Shown: positions 17,688-27,112 of the stretch, in pieces | Position numbering within the stretch: the stretch's first letter is position 1 | How the letters are laid out: each line of letters opens with the position of its first letter | Origin: Verrucomicrobiota bacterium | GTDB taxonomy: Bacteria; Verrucomicrobiota; Verrucomicrobiia; Verrucomicrobiales; DEV007 | Assembly (NCBI GenBank): GCA_018970725.1 | Contig: JAGWVU010000034.1 | Location: 1-51,050 of the forward strand | Direction of reading: 5' to 3' | DNA: 51,050 bases | Program-made: the position numbers and the translations under genes | The notes under the pieces: model-generated | What the model was told of the DNA's origin: nothing | Database searches by the model: none | What the model saw: only the letters and a program-made list of their open reading frames with translations

Positions 17688-20600
17688 TCAGGAACCAGAG
17701 GCGACCGGCGTGCGGTCCGGGCGGAGGGGAACGCCGCCGACGGAACCGCTGGGGCGGGAGGCGGCCCGCCGGTCTTCAATTTCCCGGGCCAAAAGGCGGA
17801 GCGTCGGTGCCTGGAAGAGTTTGCCCAACGGCAGGGAGACACCCAGTTTCTTTTGGATGGCGGAGAGAAGGCGCATGCCGAGGAGCGAGTGCCCGCCGGA
17901 GGCGAAAAAGTCAGCCTCCGGATTGGTCCCGGAGAGATTCAGCGCCTGATTCCAGAGAGGGGCCAGCTCCTGCTCGGTGGAGCTGAGGACCGGCCCGGTC
18001 TCCTGCGGTTCCGGCGGAAGCGGAAGGAAAGCCGGCGCAGCGAGGGACCGGGTATCGATCTTGCCATTGGCGGTGATGGGCAGGGCGTCCAGAATGGTGA
18101 TGGCGGAGGGCACCATGTAAGCAGGCAGCTTGGAGCGAAGGTACTCCGCGAAGTCCGCGACGCTGGTGGTCTCACCAGGATGGAGGCAGACGTAGGCAGC
18201 GAGGAACCGGCCCGCCGCGCCTTCTCCAAGCACCGCCACCTTGCATTGGCGGACTGAAGGGTGCCGATCGAGCAGGACCTCGACTTCCTCCGGTTCCACG
18301 CGGAATCCGCGAATCTTGACCTGTTGATCGATGCGGCCGAGGAACTCGATGGAACCGTCCGGGCGGTGGCGGCAAAGGTCCCCGGTGCGATAGAGCTTGC
18401 TCTCCGAGGAGGGATCGAACGGATCATCGACGAAGCGCGCCCGGGTCAAATCCGGGCGGTTCCAATACCCCAGGGCGACGCCGTCTCCTCCGGCCCAGAG
18501 TTCGCCCGGAATGCCCGGCGGCGCGAGCTGGCCGTTGGGGTCGACGATCCAGGCGGTGCAATTGGCGCCGGGGCGTCCGATGGGAATCCGGGCACGGTCG
18601 AGATCCTCCGGGACGATCGGGTGGTGGGTCGTCATGGTGGTGTTTTCCGTCGGGCCGTAGGCATTGACCAAGCGACAACCCGGGTGCGCCGCATGGATTT
18701 TCGCGAAGTGGGAGGGTGAGGCGACATCCCCTCCGGTGATGACTTGCTGCATCCCGGCGAAGGCATCGGGACGGACATCGGCCAAGGCTTCGAAGAGCGC
18801 GGTGGCGAGGATGACGTGGGTGACGCCCTCCGAGCGCATTTGATCGGCCACGCCATCGATGGAAAGCGGGCCGGGAGGCGGGAGCACGAGGCGTCCGCCA
18901 TGCAGCAGGCTGCCAAAGACCTCGAAGATGGAGGCATCGAAGCAGATCGAGGCCATTTGCATGGTGCGTTGGCTGGCATCGAAGCGGGCGTAATCGGTCC
19001 CACAGACGAGGCGGATGATGCCGCGGTGGGAAAGCAGGGCTCCCTTCGGATTGCCGGTGGAACCGGAGGTATAAATGAGCACCGCCTCGTTTTCCGGGGC
19101 GAGCGTCGGTGGCGGGGCGAGACGTGGAGCCTCGGCCCAGGCAAGGGCCTGATCCATGGGGAAGGTCTTGACTTCCCGGGGCAATCGATCCCGGAGACCC
19201 TGCTCGGTGAGCACCAGCAGGCTGGAGCTGTCTTCCACGAGGAAGTGGATGCGCTCCGCGGGATACTGCGGATCGATCGGGACGTAGACACAACCGGCCT
19301 TCAACACGCCGAGGAGGGCCGCGTAGAGGGCGGGGGAGCGTTCCAAAAAGAGAGCGATGCGCGCGCCCGGGGGAATCCCGGCTTCAAGCAGATGGTTGGC
19401 GACGTGTTGGCTCAGGCGGTCGAGTTCGGCATAGGTCAGGCTGGTCCCGGGACCGCGCAATGCGACGGCTTGAGGGTGGGCCGCCACCGTTTGGGCGAAG
19501 AGACCGGGGATGGTCTGATGCCGGGGATACTCGGTCCGGGTCTGGTTCCAGTCATGGATCCTGCGGATCTGCGTGGTGGTCATCGCGGACAAAACCTCCG
19601 TGAGCGGGCGTGAGGGTCGGGCCGAGGCAGATTCGAGCATGGCGAGGTAGGTATCCATCCAAGCCTCGATGGTCGGTCTTTCATAGAGGGTCGTGTGGAA
19701 GTCGCACCGCAGTTCCACTCCGTCCCCAGTCTCGAAAGCCTTGAGATGCAGGGGCTGGATGGAAAAGATTCGTTCCACCGGACGGGCGCTGGCGCGAAGC
19801 CCCTCCAACGGTAGGCTCGGTTCGACCCGCTCGAGATTGAACACCGCCTCGATCAACGGCCGTTGGTCCGGCCCGAGCGTCTTCACCAAGCGCCCGTAAG
19901 TGGTCGTCTGATGCTCGAGGCTGTCGAGCAGGCGGGCCTGGATCTGACGAAGATGGCCAGAGAAATCCCCGGACCGATCGATCGGTGCGATGAAGGGCAG
20001 GACGTTGACGCTGTGACCGATCAATCTCCCGGAACCGGCTCCGGATTGCCCGGCCGCGGGGAACCAGATCGCGAAGCGCGATTCCCGGCTGATGCGGTGG
20101 AGCAGCAGTTGGAACGTGCCGAGGAGAAGGCTGAAGAGCGTGGCCCCGGATGCGGTGGCGCAACGCTTGAGCGCGATGAGTTGGTCCCGATCCAAATGGC
20201 GGTGGACGGTATCACATTTGGGATCGGGCTCGGCCGGAGGCGGGAAATCGAGAGGCAACCGCAAGGGGGCGACGGGTTCGGCGAATGCGGAGAGCCAGAA
20301 CGCATCATCCGCCGAGGCGCTCTGGGTGCGGATGGAGTGATCGACGAAATCGGAAAAACTGGCCGATGGAGGCAAGGCCGGGGTGAGACCTTCCCGGTGG
20401 GCATTGTAAAGTTCTCCCAACTCCCGGAGCAGGACGCCATAGGACCACCCGTCACAGGCGAGGTGATGGCAGTTGAGCAGCAACACGTGTTCCTCGGGAG
20501 ACCGGCGGACAAGGACCGCCCGGAGCAGCGGCCCCCGCTCCAGATCGAAGGGAGTGGTCCGTTCACGGTCGAGAATCTTCTGGAAGGCGGACGCCCCTTC

Positions 20601-22652
20601 GGCGCCCGGAAGAGAGGAAAGGTCTTCCAAGGGAAGGGTGAATCCGGATGCGGACTGAATGGTGAAACCCTCCCCGTTGGACAGAAACGTGGCGCGGAGG
20701 GCTTCATGGCGCTCCACAAGGTCCCGCAGCGCGCGCTCCAAGGCCCCTGCAGCGAGGGAACCCGAGAGCGTGACGGACTGGATTTCGTTGAAACACAGGG
20801 ACCCGTGCGGGCCGATCTGGGAAGCCAGCCAGATCTCCGCCAAGGGTTCACTCAAGGGCTGCACCCGGTCCGGGGAAATTGGCGCGGAAAGGACCGGAGG
20901 GGGCGGCGGAAGTTCCGATGCGGAGTCGAGGAACCCGCCCTTTTGCATTTCAATGATCGCGTGGTGGATTGCATTGAGAATGAACTCCACCTCCTCGGCG
21001 GAATGGGCCGCGGTGAGCCGACAAGGGCGATTTTCGAGCACATGGACGCCCCGGTGACGAAGGTGGAAAAAGAAAAGTCCGGCGGATTCGCGCCCCTCCG
21101 TGACGCGGAAGCGCATGAGGGCGCCGAACGATTCCAAGCGGAGCGGCGACCCGCCGTGTTGGAAAATGCGGTTTGCGCCCTGGACCAGATGGTCTGATTT
21201 TGCGCGGATTCCGGACCAGAAGTCCGCTTCCTGCCCGCTCAAATGCTCCAGCATCGCTCGGGCCGCGGCCAGGGCCAACGGGTGCGGCCGGTCCTCCGGG
21301 TCGGACCCATCCTCCCCAATCCTGGAGAGCGCAACCGCCTGACCGGCAATCACTCCAAGGGGCAGACCGCCTCCCAACGCGTCGCCATGGACGGCAAGAT
21401 CCGGCCGTATCCCGTGGAAATCCGCGGCTCCCCCCGGGCCGAACGAAAATCCGGAGACAGTTTCGTCGAAGATGAACAGGCTGCCGGAAGAGATGGTCAA
21501 GTCGCGCAGCCGGGTGACAAGTTCCTGGGAATGGAGGGGATCCATGATGACCGCCGCCAGTTCGCTGGCGCGGGAGCGGAGGGTCTCGAGGGATTCGGCC
21601 GCTGCGCAAGGCAAAATCAGGAAGTCGGGTCCGGTGGCCCGGGTTCCAACGGACGCGGAACCGAGAACGACCACCAGGCTCCGACCGGTGATGGAGCGCG
21701 CGAGCCGGGCGGCGCCGTGGAGAGCTTCCGACGCGCTTTTCATGAACCAAGCCCGTTCGTGGCCGGTGAGTTCACAGAAAAGCCGGGACGTTTCACCGGT
21801 TGGAGCAGCGCCCATGGCGGGTTCCTGGCGATCGATCGCAGCGTGGAGCGCCGTGCGTAAAAAGCCCGGGGAATGTCCGAGGGGAGGGGAACCGGAACCG
21901 CCGTGGAGATCGACATATTCGTTTCCGTCTGCATCGACCAGTCGGGCTCCGTTGGCGCGGACGATGGTGAGCGGGTAATTGATTTCCCTCCAGCGGCGGT
22001 GGCAACGCGGATCGTGGGACCAGGCACGGCAGCCGGAGGCGAGGTCCCGGGAGGCGCGGGTCTTTGTCAGGTAGGCGCGGATGAGATCGCCGACATGGGC
22101 GCTTTGTCGGGCGGTCAGGGCCTCGTCGAAGAGTCTGTTGATGACGGGCGATGGGGCCGGCACCGCCAGGCGGACCGGAGCTGGAGCTGGAGCTGGGGGC
22201 GTGATCCGCGGTGATGCCGGCTGGACCGGCGGGTTCTGCAGAAGGTCGAGCTGTTGCCGCATCAGGTCCAATTGCCGGGTGATCACGGTCTCGAGGGAGA
22301 AGGCCGGGGCGGGAGGAACCTCGGGGGATGGAAGGGCGGGAGCCGTGGGTTCCCCGGGCACTTCCTCCGGCGCGGGGTCGAGCGCATCCGGTGGGAGAAC
22401 CGTGTCCAGATGGGCGACCATGGCGTCCGTGGTGAGCAAATCCGACATCATCTGGCGGAGCGTGATGGAAGTTTGGAAACGGACTTGGATGGCCCGGCAA
22501 ACCTGGGCGAGGAGCAGGGAGTCGAATCCGAGTTCCAGAAGCGAGGCGTCACCCGCCAGATCGTGATCCGGAATGCCGGACAATCCGCTGAGGATCTCGC
22601 GCACGGCATGGTTGATCCGGGGGGTTCTGGAGCTGGATGGTGTCGGGGTCAT
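17688..22652 (-). CDS. Hybrid synthetase: ACP - aminotransferase (lacking catalytic Lys) - condensation - adenylation - PCP
   Basis: 1654 residues. Order by eye: ACP about 10-85 (S45 in LGFDSLLL); Pro-rich linker with a helical segment; class III aminotransferase about 200-625; condensation domain about 650-1080 with HHLACDG (H729, H730, D734) intact; adenylation domain about 1095-1560 with YTSGSTGNPKG, NAYGPTE, the GRIDQQVKIRGFRVEPEE core and NGKID; PCP with S1589 in GGHSLLG. No thioesterase or reductase follows. The aminotransferase keeps FDETVSGF, but the PLP lysine of the G-K-x-x-G-G-G-L-P motif is D424 (HGDALGGGLPLG). The specificity residues read by hand are D-A-F-I-I-G-A-T-M-K, closest to valine-type codes. 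The ATG overlaps the PKS stop (22649-22652). Confidence 0.92.
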   Translation of the reverse strand: MTPTPSSSRTPRINHAVREILSGLSGIPDHDLAGDASLLELGFDSLLLAQVCRAIQVRFQTSITLRQMMSDLLTTDAMVAHLDTVLPPDALDPAPEEVPGEPTAPALPSPEVPPAPAFSLETVITRQLDLMRQQLDLLQNPPVQPASPRITPPAPAPAPVRLAVPAPSPVINRLFDEALTARQSAHVGDLIRAYLTKTRASRDLASGCRAWSHDPRCHRRWREINYPLTIVRANGARLVDADGNEYVDLHGGSGSPPLGHSPGFLRTALHAAIDRQEPAMGAAPTGETSRLFCELTGHERAWFMKSASEALHGAARLARSITGRSLVVVLGSASVGTRATGPDFLILPCAAAESLETLRSRASELAAVIMDPLHSQELVTRLRDLTISSGSLFIFDETVSGFSFGPGGAADFHGIRPDLAVHGDALGGGLPLGVIAGQAVALSRIGEDGSDPEDRPHPLALAAARAMLEHLSGQEADFWSGIRAKSDHLVQGANRIFQHGGSPLRLESFGALMRFRVTEGRESAGLFFFHLRHRGVHVLENRPCRLTAAHSAEEVEFILNAIHHAIIEMQKGGFLDSASELPPPPPVLSAPISPDRVQPLSEPLAEIWLASQIGPHGSLCFNEIQSVTLSGSLAAGALERALRDLVERHEALRATFLSNGEGFTIQSASGFTLPLEDLSSLPGAEGASAFQKILDRERTTPFDLERGPLLRAVLVRRSPEEHVLLLNCHHLACDGWSYGVLLRELGELYNAHREGLTPALPPSASFSDFVDHSIRTQSASADDAFWLSAFAEPVAPLRLPLDFPPPAEPDPKCDTVHRHLDRDQLIALKRCATASGATLFSLLLGTFQLLLHRISRESRFAIWFPAAGQSGAGSGRLIGHSVNVLPFIAPIDRSGDFSGHLRQIQARLLDSLEHQTTTYGRLVKTLGPDQRPLIEAVFNLERVEPSLPLEGLRASARPVERIFSIQPLHLKAFETGDGVELRCDFHTTLYERPTIEAWMDTYLAMLESASARPSRPLTEVLSAMTTTQIRRIHDWNQTRTEYPRHQTIPGLFAQTVAAHPQAVALRGPGTSLTYAELDRLSQHVANHLLEAGIPPGARIALFLERSPALYAALLGVLKAGCVYVPIDPQYPAERIHFLVEDSSSLLVLTEQGLRDRLPREVKTFPMDQALAWAEAPRLAPPPTLAPENEAVLIYTSGSTGNPKGALLSHRGIIRLVCGTDYARFDASQRTMQMASICFDASIFEVFGSLLHGGRLVLPPPGPLSIDGVADQMRSEGVTHVILATALFEALADVRPDAFAGMQQVITGGDVASPSHFAKIHAAHPGCRLVNAYGPTENTTMTTHHPIVPEDLDRARIPIGRPGANCTAWIVDPNGQLAPPGIPGELWAGGDGVALGYWNRPDLTRARFVDDPFDPSSESKLYRTGDLCRHRPDGSIEFLGRIDQQVKIRGFRVEPEEVEVLLDRHPSVRQCKVAVLGEGAAGRFLAAYVCLHPGETTSVADFAEYLRSKLPAYMVPSAITILDALPITANGKIDTRSLAAPAFLPLPPEPQETGPVLSSTEQELAPLWNQALNLSGTNPEADFFASGGHSLLGMRLLSAIQKKLGVSLPLGKLFQAPTLRLLAREIEDRRAASRPSGSVGGVPLRPDRTPVASGS

Positions 22653-25600
22653 GAGATTTTCGAAGGGGGGGCTTGGGGCGTCTCGGGCGGAACCGCATCC
22701 ACCCAGTGGCGCTGGCGTTCGAAGGGGTAGGTCGGCAGGGCTACCCGGGACCGGGAGCTGCCGTTGTAGAAGGTGGCCCAGTCGACCGGGACGCCTTGGA
22801 CCCAGAGTTGACCGATGGTCCGGATCAGTTGGTCGTGGAAACGATCCGGCGGGGTGTCCTCCGCGAAAAGAGCGAAGGAACGAGGTCCCTCGACGCATGG
22901 CCCGGGGCCGATGGCGACGAGGATCCGGTCGGGCCGCCCGGAGTTTGCGAGGGCCAGAGCTTGGTGGAGCCCGGCAGGGTTCTCAGGATGGGGAGGGCGT
23001 GCAGAAGAAGGGTTGAAATCCCGGGCCGAGAGCGGTTCCCCGGTCGAACCGGAAAACACGGGAATGCCGGGCTCCTCCAGGGGCAAGCCGTGGACGGGGG
23101 GCGCGATGGCGTCGGCTCCGTGCGGATGACCCGGGAGAAGCGTGAACCTCAGGGCGGTCTGCCGATCCATCATCCCGGAGAGCGTCGCGGCCACCCACTC
23201 GCCCGGACCGCAGCCGATCAGGGCGGAGGGGCGGATGCCCCAATGAATCAGCAGATTGGTGAGGGCATGGGACACCGCAAATGCGGTCAGCCGGGACACG
23301 TCGGGATCCCTGAGCCGGCGCGCAGCCAGCTCCGGATCGATGCCGCGGGGCGGGCAAAGGAGTTCGCTCAGTTCGCATCCGAGTCGGGGGCGCAGAAGTT
23401 CCGAGGTAACTTCCAGATCGCGGCGGAAAACGGGTTCGGCCGCGAAAAGAGAGCGTGCCAGTTCGATAGAGGGGGGCCCTTCAGCGGGAAAAAGAAACGT
23501 GACCGGCGGGTTTTCACGGCCAACTTCTCCGGTGCAGGTGGCCCCGGTTGCGAGGGCGCGCGCCAGGGATGGGAAGTCGCTCGCGACCACGGCGCGGCGG
23601 TGGGGGAAGGTCTTGCGCCCGGTGGCAAGCGTCCACGCCGCGTCCGCGGGATCGGCGGTCCCGGGAGCCGCGGCAAATCGGCCGAGCTGGGTCGTCATCT
23701 CATCCAACGCGGCAGGTGAGCGGGCCGAGAAGATGAAAAGACGCGGGCCGGGTGGGGATGGTTGGACGGTCCGGACGGGAGATTCTTCCAGGATGAGGTG
23801 GGCGTTGGTTCCCCCGACCCCGAACGAACTGACGGCGGCGCGACGCGGGGCTCCGTGCCGGCCTTGCTTCCAGGGAACCTCGTTGGTGTTGATGCGGAAT
23901 GGAGTGGATGGAAAATCGATCCGGGGGTTCGGATCACGGAAGTGCGCGACGGGGGGTAGGGAGCCTTTTTCGAGGACGAGAGCCGCTTTGATGAGGCCGC
24001 AGACCCCCGAGGCCACTTCGAGATGGCCGATGTTCGCCTTGAGTGAACCAATGGCGCAAAAGCCGTTTTCCGTGGCTCCGCCGTCCCGGAAAGCCTTGGT
24101 GAGCGCCCGGATCTCCATCAGATCCCCGAGCGGGGTGGCTGTTCCATTGGTCTCCACATAGCCGATCGATCCCGGCTCGATCCCGGCGTCGTGCTGGGCC
24201 ATGCGGACGACCTCGGCCTGTCCCTCCACGCTGGGAGAAGCGTAGCTGTGCTTGACGCCTCCGTCATTGTTCAGGCCGAGCCCGCGGATCACGGCATGGA
24301 CGTGGTCCCCGTCCCGAAGGGCGTCGCTCAAACGCTTGAGCATGACCACGCCGCCTCCGTTTGAAAAAACCGTGCCGGACGCAGCGGCATCGAAGGGACG
24401 GCAGCAGCCATCCGCGGAAAGGATGCCGTCCGGCGTGTGAAAGTAGCCGCGGCGCAGGGGGAGCGTTATGGTAACGCCTCCGGCCAGGGCCATGTCGCAC
24501 AGACCGGACCGCAGCGACCGGCAGGCCTCCGCGATGGCGACCAAGGAGGTGGAGCAGGCGGTCTGGATGGTGAGGGCGGGGCCCCTGAGATTGAGTTTGT
24601 AGGCGGCGCGGGTGGCAAGGAAATCCTTTTCGTTTCCAAGGACGGTGTTGAGAGAGCCACCATGGAGGGAAGCGAGGAAATCCGCACGGAAACGCGGGTC
24701 CGCGCAGAGGTTGGCGAGAAGGTAGGTGTTGAGCGAGGCCCCGGCGTAGACACCGACCCGGCTCGTCTCCACGCCTGGGGCGTGGCCGGCCCGCTCCATC
24801 GCTTCCCAAGCGAGTTCGAGAAAGAGGCGGTGTTGGGGGTCGATCAATCGAGCCTCGTTGGGCAGGAGCCCGAACAAAGCGGCATCGAAACAATCGACAT
24901 CCTCAAGGACTCCCTTGGCAGGCAGGTAATCCGGCCGGTCCGCTTGGTCGGGGGCATCGGGTTCTCCTGGGCCGAAGCGGGTGATCGAATCCACACCGCG
25001 GGACAAATTGGTCCAGAAGGCTTCGGGATCCCCGGCCCCCGGGACGCGCAACGCCATGCCGATGATGGCCACCGCGGTGTCCTCCGAACGTTCGCGCGCG
25101 GGAGGGACCAAATCCCGCGGGGCCGGGCGGACGGGCTGGCCGTCCAAGGCGGCGGCTTGGGCGGCGATGGTTGGGAGTTCGAAGAGATCCGCGAGTTCCA
25201 AACGCGGGCCGAACTGCTTGCGGATGGCGGCGTGCAAGGCCACCAACTGGATCGAGGTCCCGCCAAGGTCGGTGAAAAGATCCTCGATGCCGACCTCTTC
25301 GAGCCCGAGCCCACGGCACCAGATGGCGCTCAGCAACCGCTCCGTTTCCGTTCCCGGTGGCACCAGAGGTCGGACAAGATCCGGCCGGGGACGGCGTTGC
25401 GCCTCCAAAGCGGCATGAAACCGCTCCGCGTCCCACCATTGGGTCGCGATCTCGAGGGCGATCCCGAAGGGCAGGCCGGGACGTCCGGGAGCCGGTTTTT
25501 CGCTTGTCGCCTTCCCGTCGTCCGCCGCCGCGGGATCCTCGGGAATCGGTGAAATCGCCCCGGCCTCAAGAGTCGGAATCCGGAAATCTCCGGTCGCCGT

Positions 25601-27112
25601 GCGCACCGCTCCGGTGGCATCGAGAAAGCGTCGGCAAGGTTCGTTCCGTGCGGTTTCGCGGAAGACAAATGCCAGCGTTTCCGCTCCAGCGGATCGGGCC
25701 CGTGCCGCCAGATCCAGCAGCATCGCCCGCTCCACCCCCTTGCCCAGGGCGCGGCAACTCAGGAGAAAGAGATCGATCCCCATTTCCGCCTGGGGCGTGA
25801 TCCGGTAGAGGACGGCGCCGACCAATCCGTAGTCGCCAAATCGGTCGCGAACGTGGACCGTCAGGCAGACCGACCCTTCCGCGATGCGTCCGGCGAATTC
25901 CGCAGCGGTTAATTGGAGGCCGCTCGCGTTGAATTGATTCGTCCGCTTGGCGAGTTGCGCCAGGCGTGGCCCATCATCGACATCGCTCCGGCGGATTTCG
26001 ATCTTGAGTTCCAAGCCGCGGAGAAACTCTTGAAAACTCGAGGAACGGTGGAGGACTTTGCGGCGTTCGGGCTCCGTGGCGTAGAACTCGGCGCGGAGCT
26101 TGTCTTCCCCGGTGACCCGGCCCACGTCCAACGGCCACAGATGGCGGAGAAAGGTCGATCGCTCCGCCGGTTCCTCCGGCAGCAGAAAGGCCTGAACCTC
26201 CGGACAATTGGCCCGGACCTCGGCGATCTCGGCCGGGTTGTCGTCGAGAAAGACGAAACTGTCGAGACCGAGGCGCAACTCCGCCGCCAGCTCCCGGAGA
26301 TTCTGCGATTTGGCGCTCCAGTTCACCTTCCAGCCGCTGAAATCCTCCCTGCGCAGGCCCAGAGCCCCGGCCCGATGGGAAAACACGCGCTCAACATCAG
26401 TTTCCGCATTCTTGGAGCAGAGACCGAGCAGCACCCCGTTCGCCCGTCGCGAAAGGGCGAGCGCGCGCAACTCGGCAAAGGCACCGCCCAGGTCCAGCGT
26501 CCCGGGATCGTCCTCCCCGCAAACCCCGCCCCAGAGGGTGTGATCCGCGTCGAGCACCAGCACCTTCACAGGGGGACGGAGCCGACGGTTGAGACGGCGC
26601 ACCGCGACACCGGCCAGAGCCGCGAACATGGCCCCGGTGTAAGGAATCCTCCCGGCCAGATCGGACTCGGGATCGAACAACTCGCGGATACCGAAGCTGT
26701 CGGCCCACCCGCCCGAGGAAACCGCTTCCACGTTGGCGAGGTCGGCCCAGCCGTCGATGAGTTGCTGCTCCTGGCCCGACATCCCGGGTTCGGGGCTTGG
26801 TTCCGGGCAGAAAAAGATCAGGTGCTGCCCGGAGCACCGTGTCGCCAGATCCCGGATGGCGTCCGCGAGCGCGGGGACCGCCGTGGCCGCAGCCCCCTCT
26901 GCCGCGAGGTCGGTCAGGCGGATGAGGAAAAGATTGCAACCTCCCGTGTTGCGCGAACTGGCGCTCGCCGGGTCCAGCGCCTCCTGAAACACTTGGTTGA
27001 ATCCGCTGAACCGCGGCGTGGCCTCGATGCCGGTGAGTTGGAGCCACCTGACGAGCGGAGGTCCCAGGGGTTCGGCAGTGAAAGAGGCGGTGATCTGGAG
27101 GGGAAGATTCAT
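22649..27112 (-). CDS. Hybrid PKS: FkbH-like starter domain - ACP - ketosynthase (KS0-like) - degenerate acyltransferase
   Basis: 1487 residues. Residues 1-540 form an FkbH-like region with HAD motif DADHTLWGGVCGED (D188, D190), FVFLDDNPAEI and the TNQFN...FGDYGL part. FkbH proteins load glyceryl units from 1,3-bisphosphoglycerate onto an ACP. An ACP follows (S620 in LGGTSIQL), then a ketosynthase about 685-1115 with C853 (TACSTS) and H1030 (NIGH). The usual EAHGTGT motif reads ETNGTATPLGD, so the first catalytic His is N989. The acyltransferase starts FLFPAEG and has GCGPGE in place of GHSxGE (G1302 at the Ser position). It also lacks the ~120-residue small subdomain, but the post-AT YPFERQRHW linker is kept. 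It is first in the operon. Confidence 0.92.
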   Translation of the reverse strand: MNLPLQITASFTAEPLGPPLVRWLQLTGIEATPRFSGFNQVFQEALDPASASSRNTGGCNLFLIRLTDLAAEGAAATAVPALADAIRDLATRCSGQHLIFFCPEPSPEPGMSGQEQQLIDGWADLANVEAVSSGGWADSFGIRELFDPESDLAGRIPYTGAMFAALAGVAVRRLNRRLRPPVKVLVLDADHTLWGGVCGEDDPGTLDLGGAFAELRALALSRRANGVLLGLCSKNAETDVERVFSHRAGALGLRREDFSGWKVNWSAKSQNLRELAAELRLGLDSFVFLDDNPAEIAEVRANCPEVQAFLLPEEPAERSTFLRHLWPLDVGRVTGEDKLRAEFYATEPERRKVLHRSSSFQEFLRGLELKIEIRRSDVDDGPRLAQLAKRTNQFNASGLQLTAAEFAGRIAEGSVCLTVHVRDRFGDYGLVGAVLYRITPQAEMGIDLFLLSCRALGKGVERAMLLDLAARARSAGAETLAFVFRETARNEPCRRFLDATGAVRTATGDFRIPTLEAGAISPIPEDPAAADDGKATSEKPAPGRPGLPFGIALEIATQWWDAERFHAALEAQRRPRPDLVRPLVPPGTETERLLSAIWCRGLGLEEVGIEDLFTDLGGTSIQLVALHAAIRKQFGPRLELADLFELPTIAAQAAALDGQPVRPAPRDLVPPARERSEDTAVAIIGMALRVPGAGDPEAFWTNLSRGVDSITRFGPGEPDAPDQADRPDYLPAKGVLEDVDCFDAALFGLLPNEARLIDPQHRLFLELAWEAMERAGHAPGVETSRVGVYAGASLNTYLLANLCADPRFRADFLASLHGGSLNTVLGNEKDFLATRAAYKLNLRGPALTIQTACSTSLVAIAEACRSLRSGLCDMALAGGVTITLPLRRGYFHTPDGILSADGCCRPFDAAASGTVFSNGGGVVMLKRLSDALRDGDHVHAVIRGLGLNNDGGVKHSYASPSVEGQAEVVRMAQHDAGIEPGSIGYVETNGTATPLGDLMEIRALTKAFRDGGATENGFCAIGSLKANIGHLEVASGVCGLIKAALVLEKGSLPPVAHFRDPNPRIDFPSTPFRINTNEVPWKQGRHGAPRRAAVSSFGVGGTNAHLILEESPVRTVQPSPPGPRLFIFSARSPAALDEMTTQLGRFAAAPGTADPADAAWTLATGRKTFPHRRAVVASDFPSLARALATGATCTGEVGRENPPVTFLFPAEGPPSIELARSLFAAEPVFRRDLEVTSELLRPRLGCELSELLCPPRGIDPELAARRLRDPDVSRLTAFAVSHALTNLLIHWGIRPSALIGCGPGEWVAATLSGMMDRQTALRFTLLPGHPHGADAIAPPVHGLPLEEPGIPVFSGSTGEPLSARDFNPSSARPPHPENPAGLHQALALANSGRPDRILVAIGPGPCVEGPRSFALFAEDTPPDRFHDQLIRTIGQLWVQGVPVDWATFYNGSSRSRVALPTYPFERQRHWVDAVPPETPQAPPSKIS

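Noticed and set aside
16980-18257. 425-codon plus-strand frame opposite PPTase and the NRPS end
   Set aside because: It spans two genes on the other strand, including their junction, and has no recognisable domain.
19863-21197. Long plus-strand frame of 444 codons opposite the NRPS
   Set aside because: It is the complement of well-recognised C and aminotransferase domains, has Gly/Arg/Glu-rich composition typical of antisense frames in GC-rich DNA, and shows no domain.
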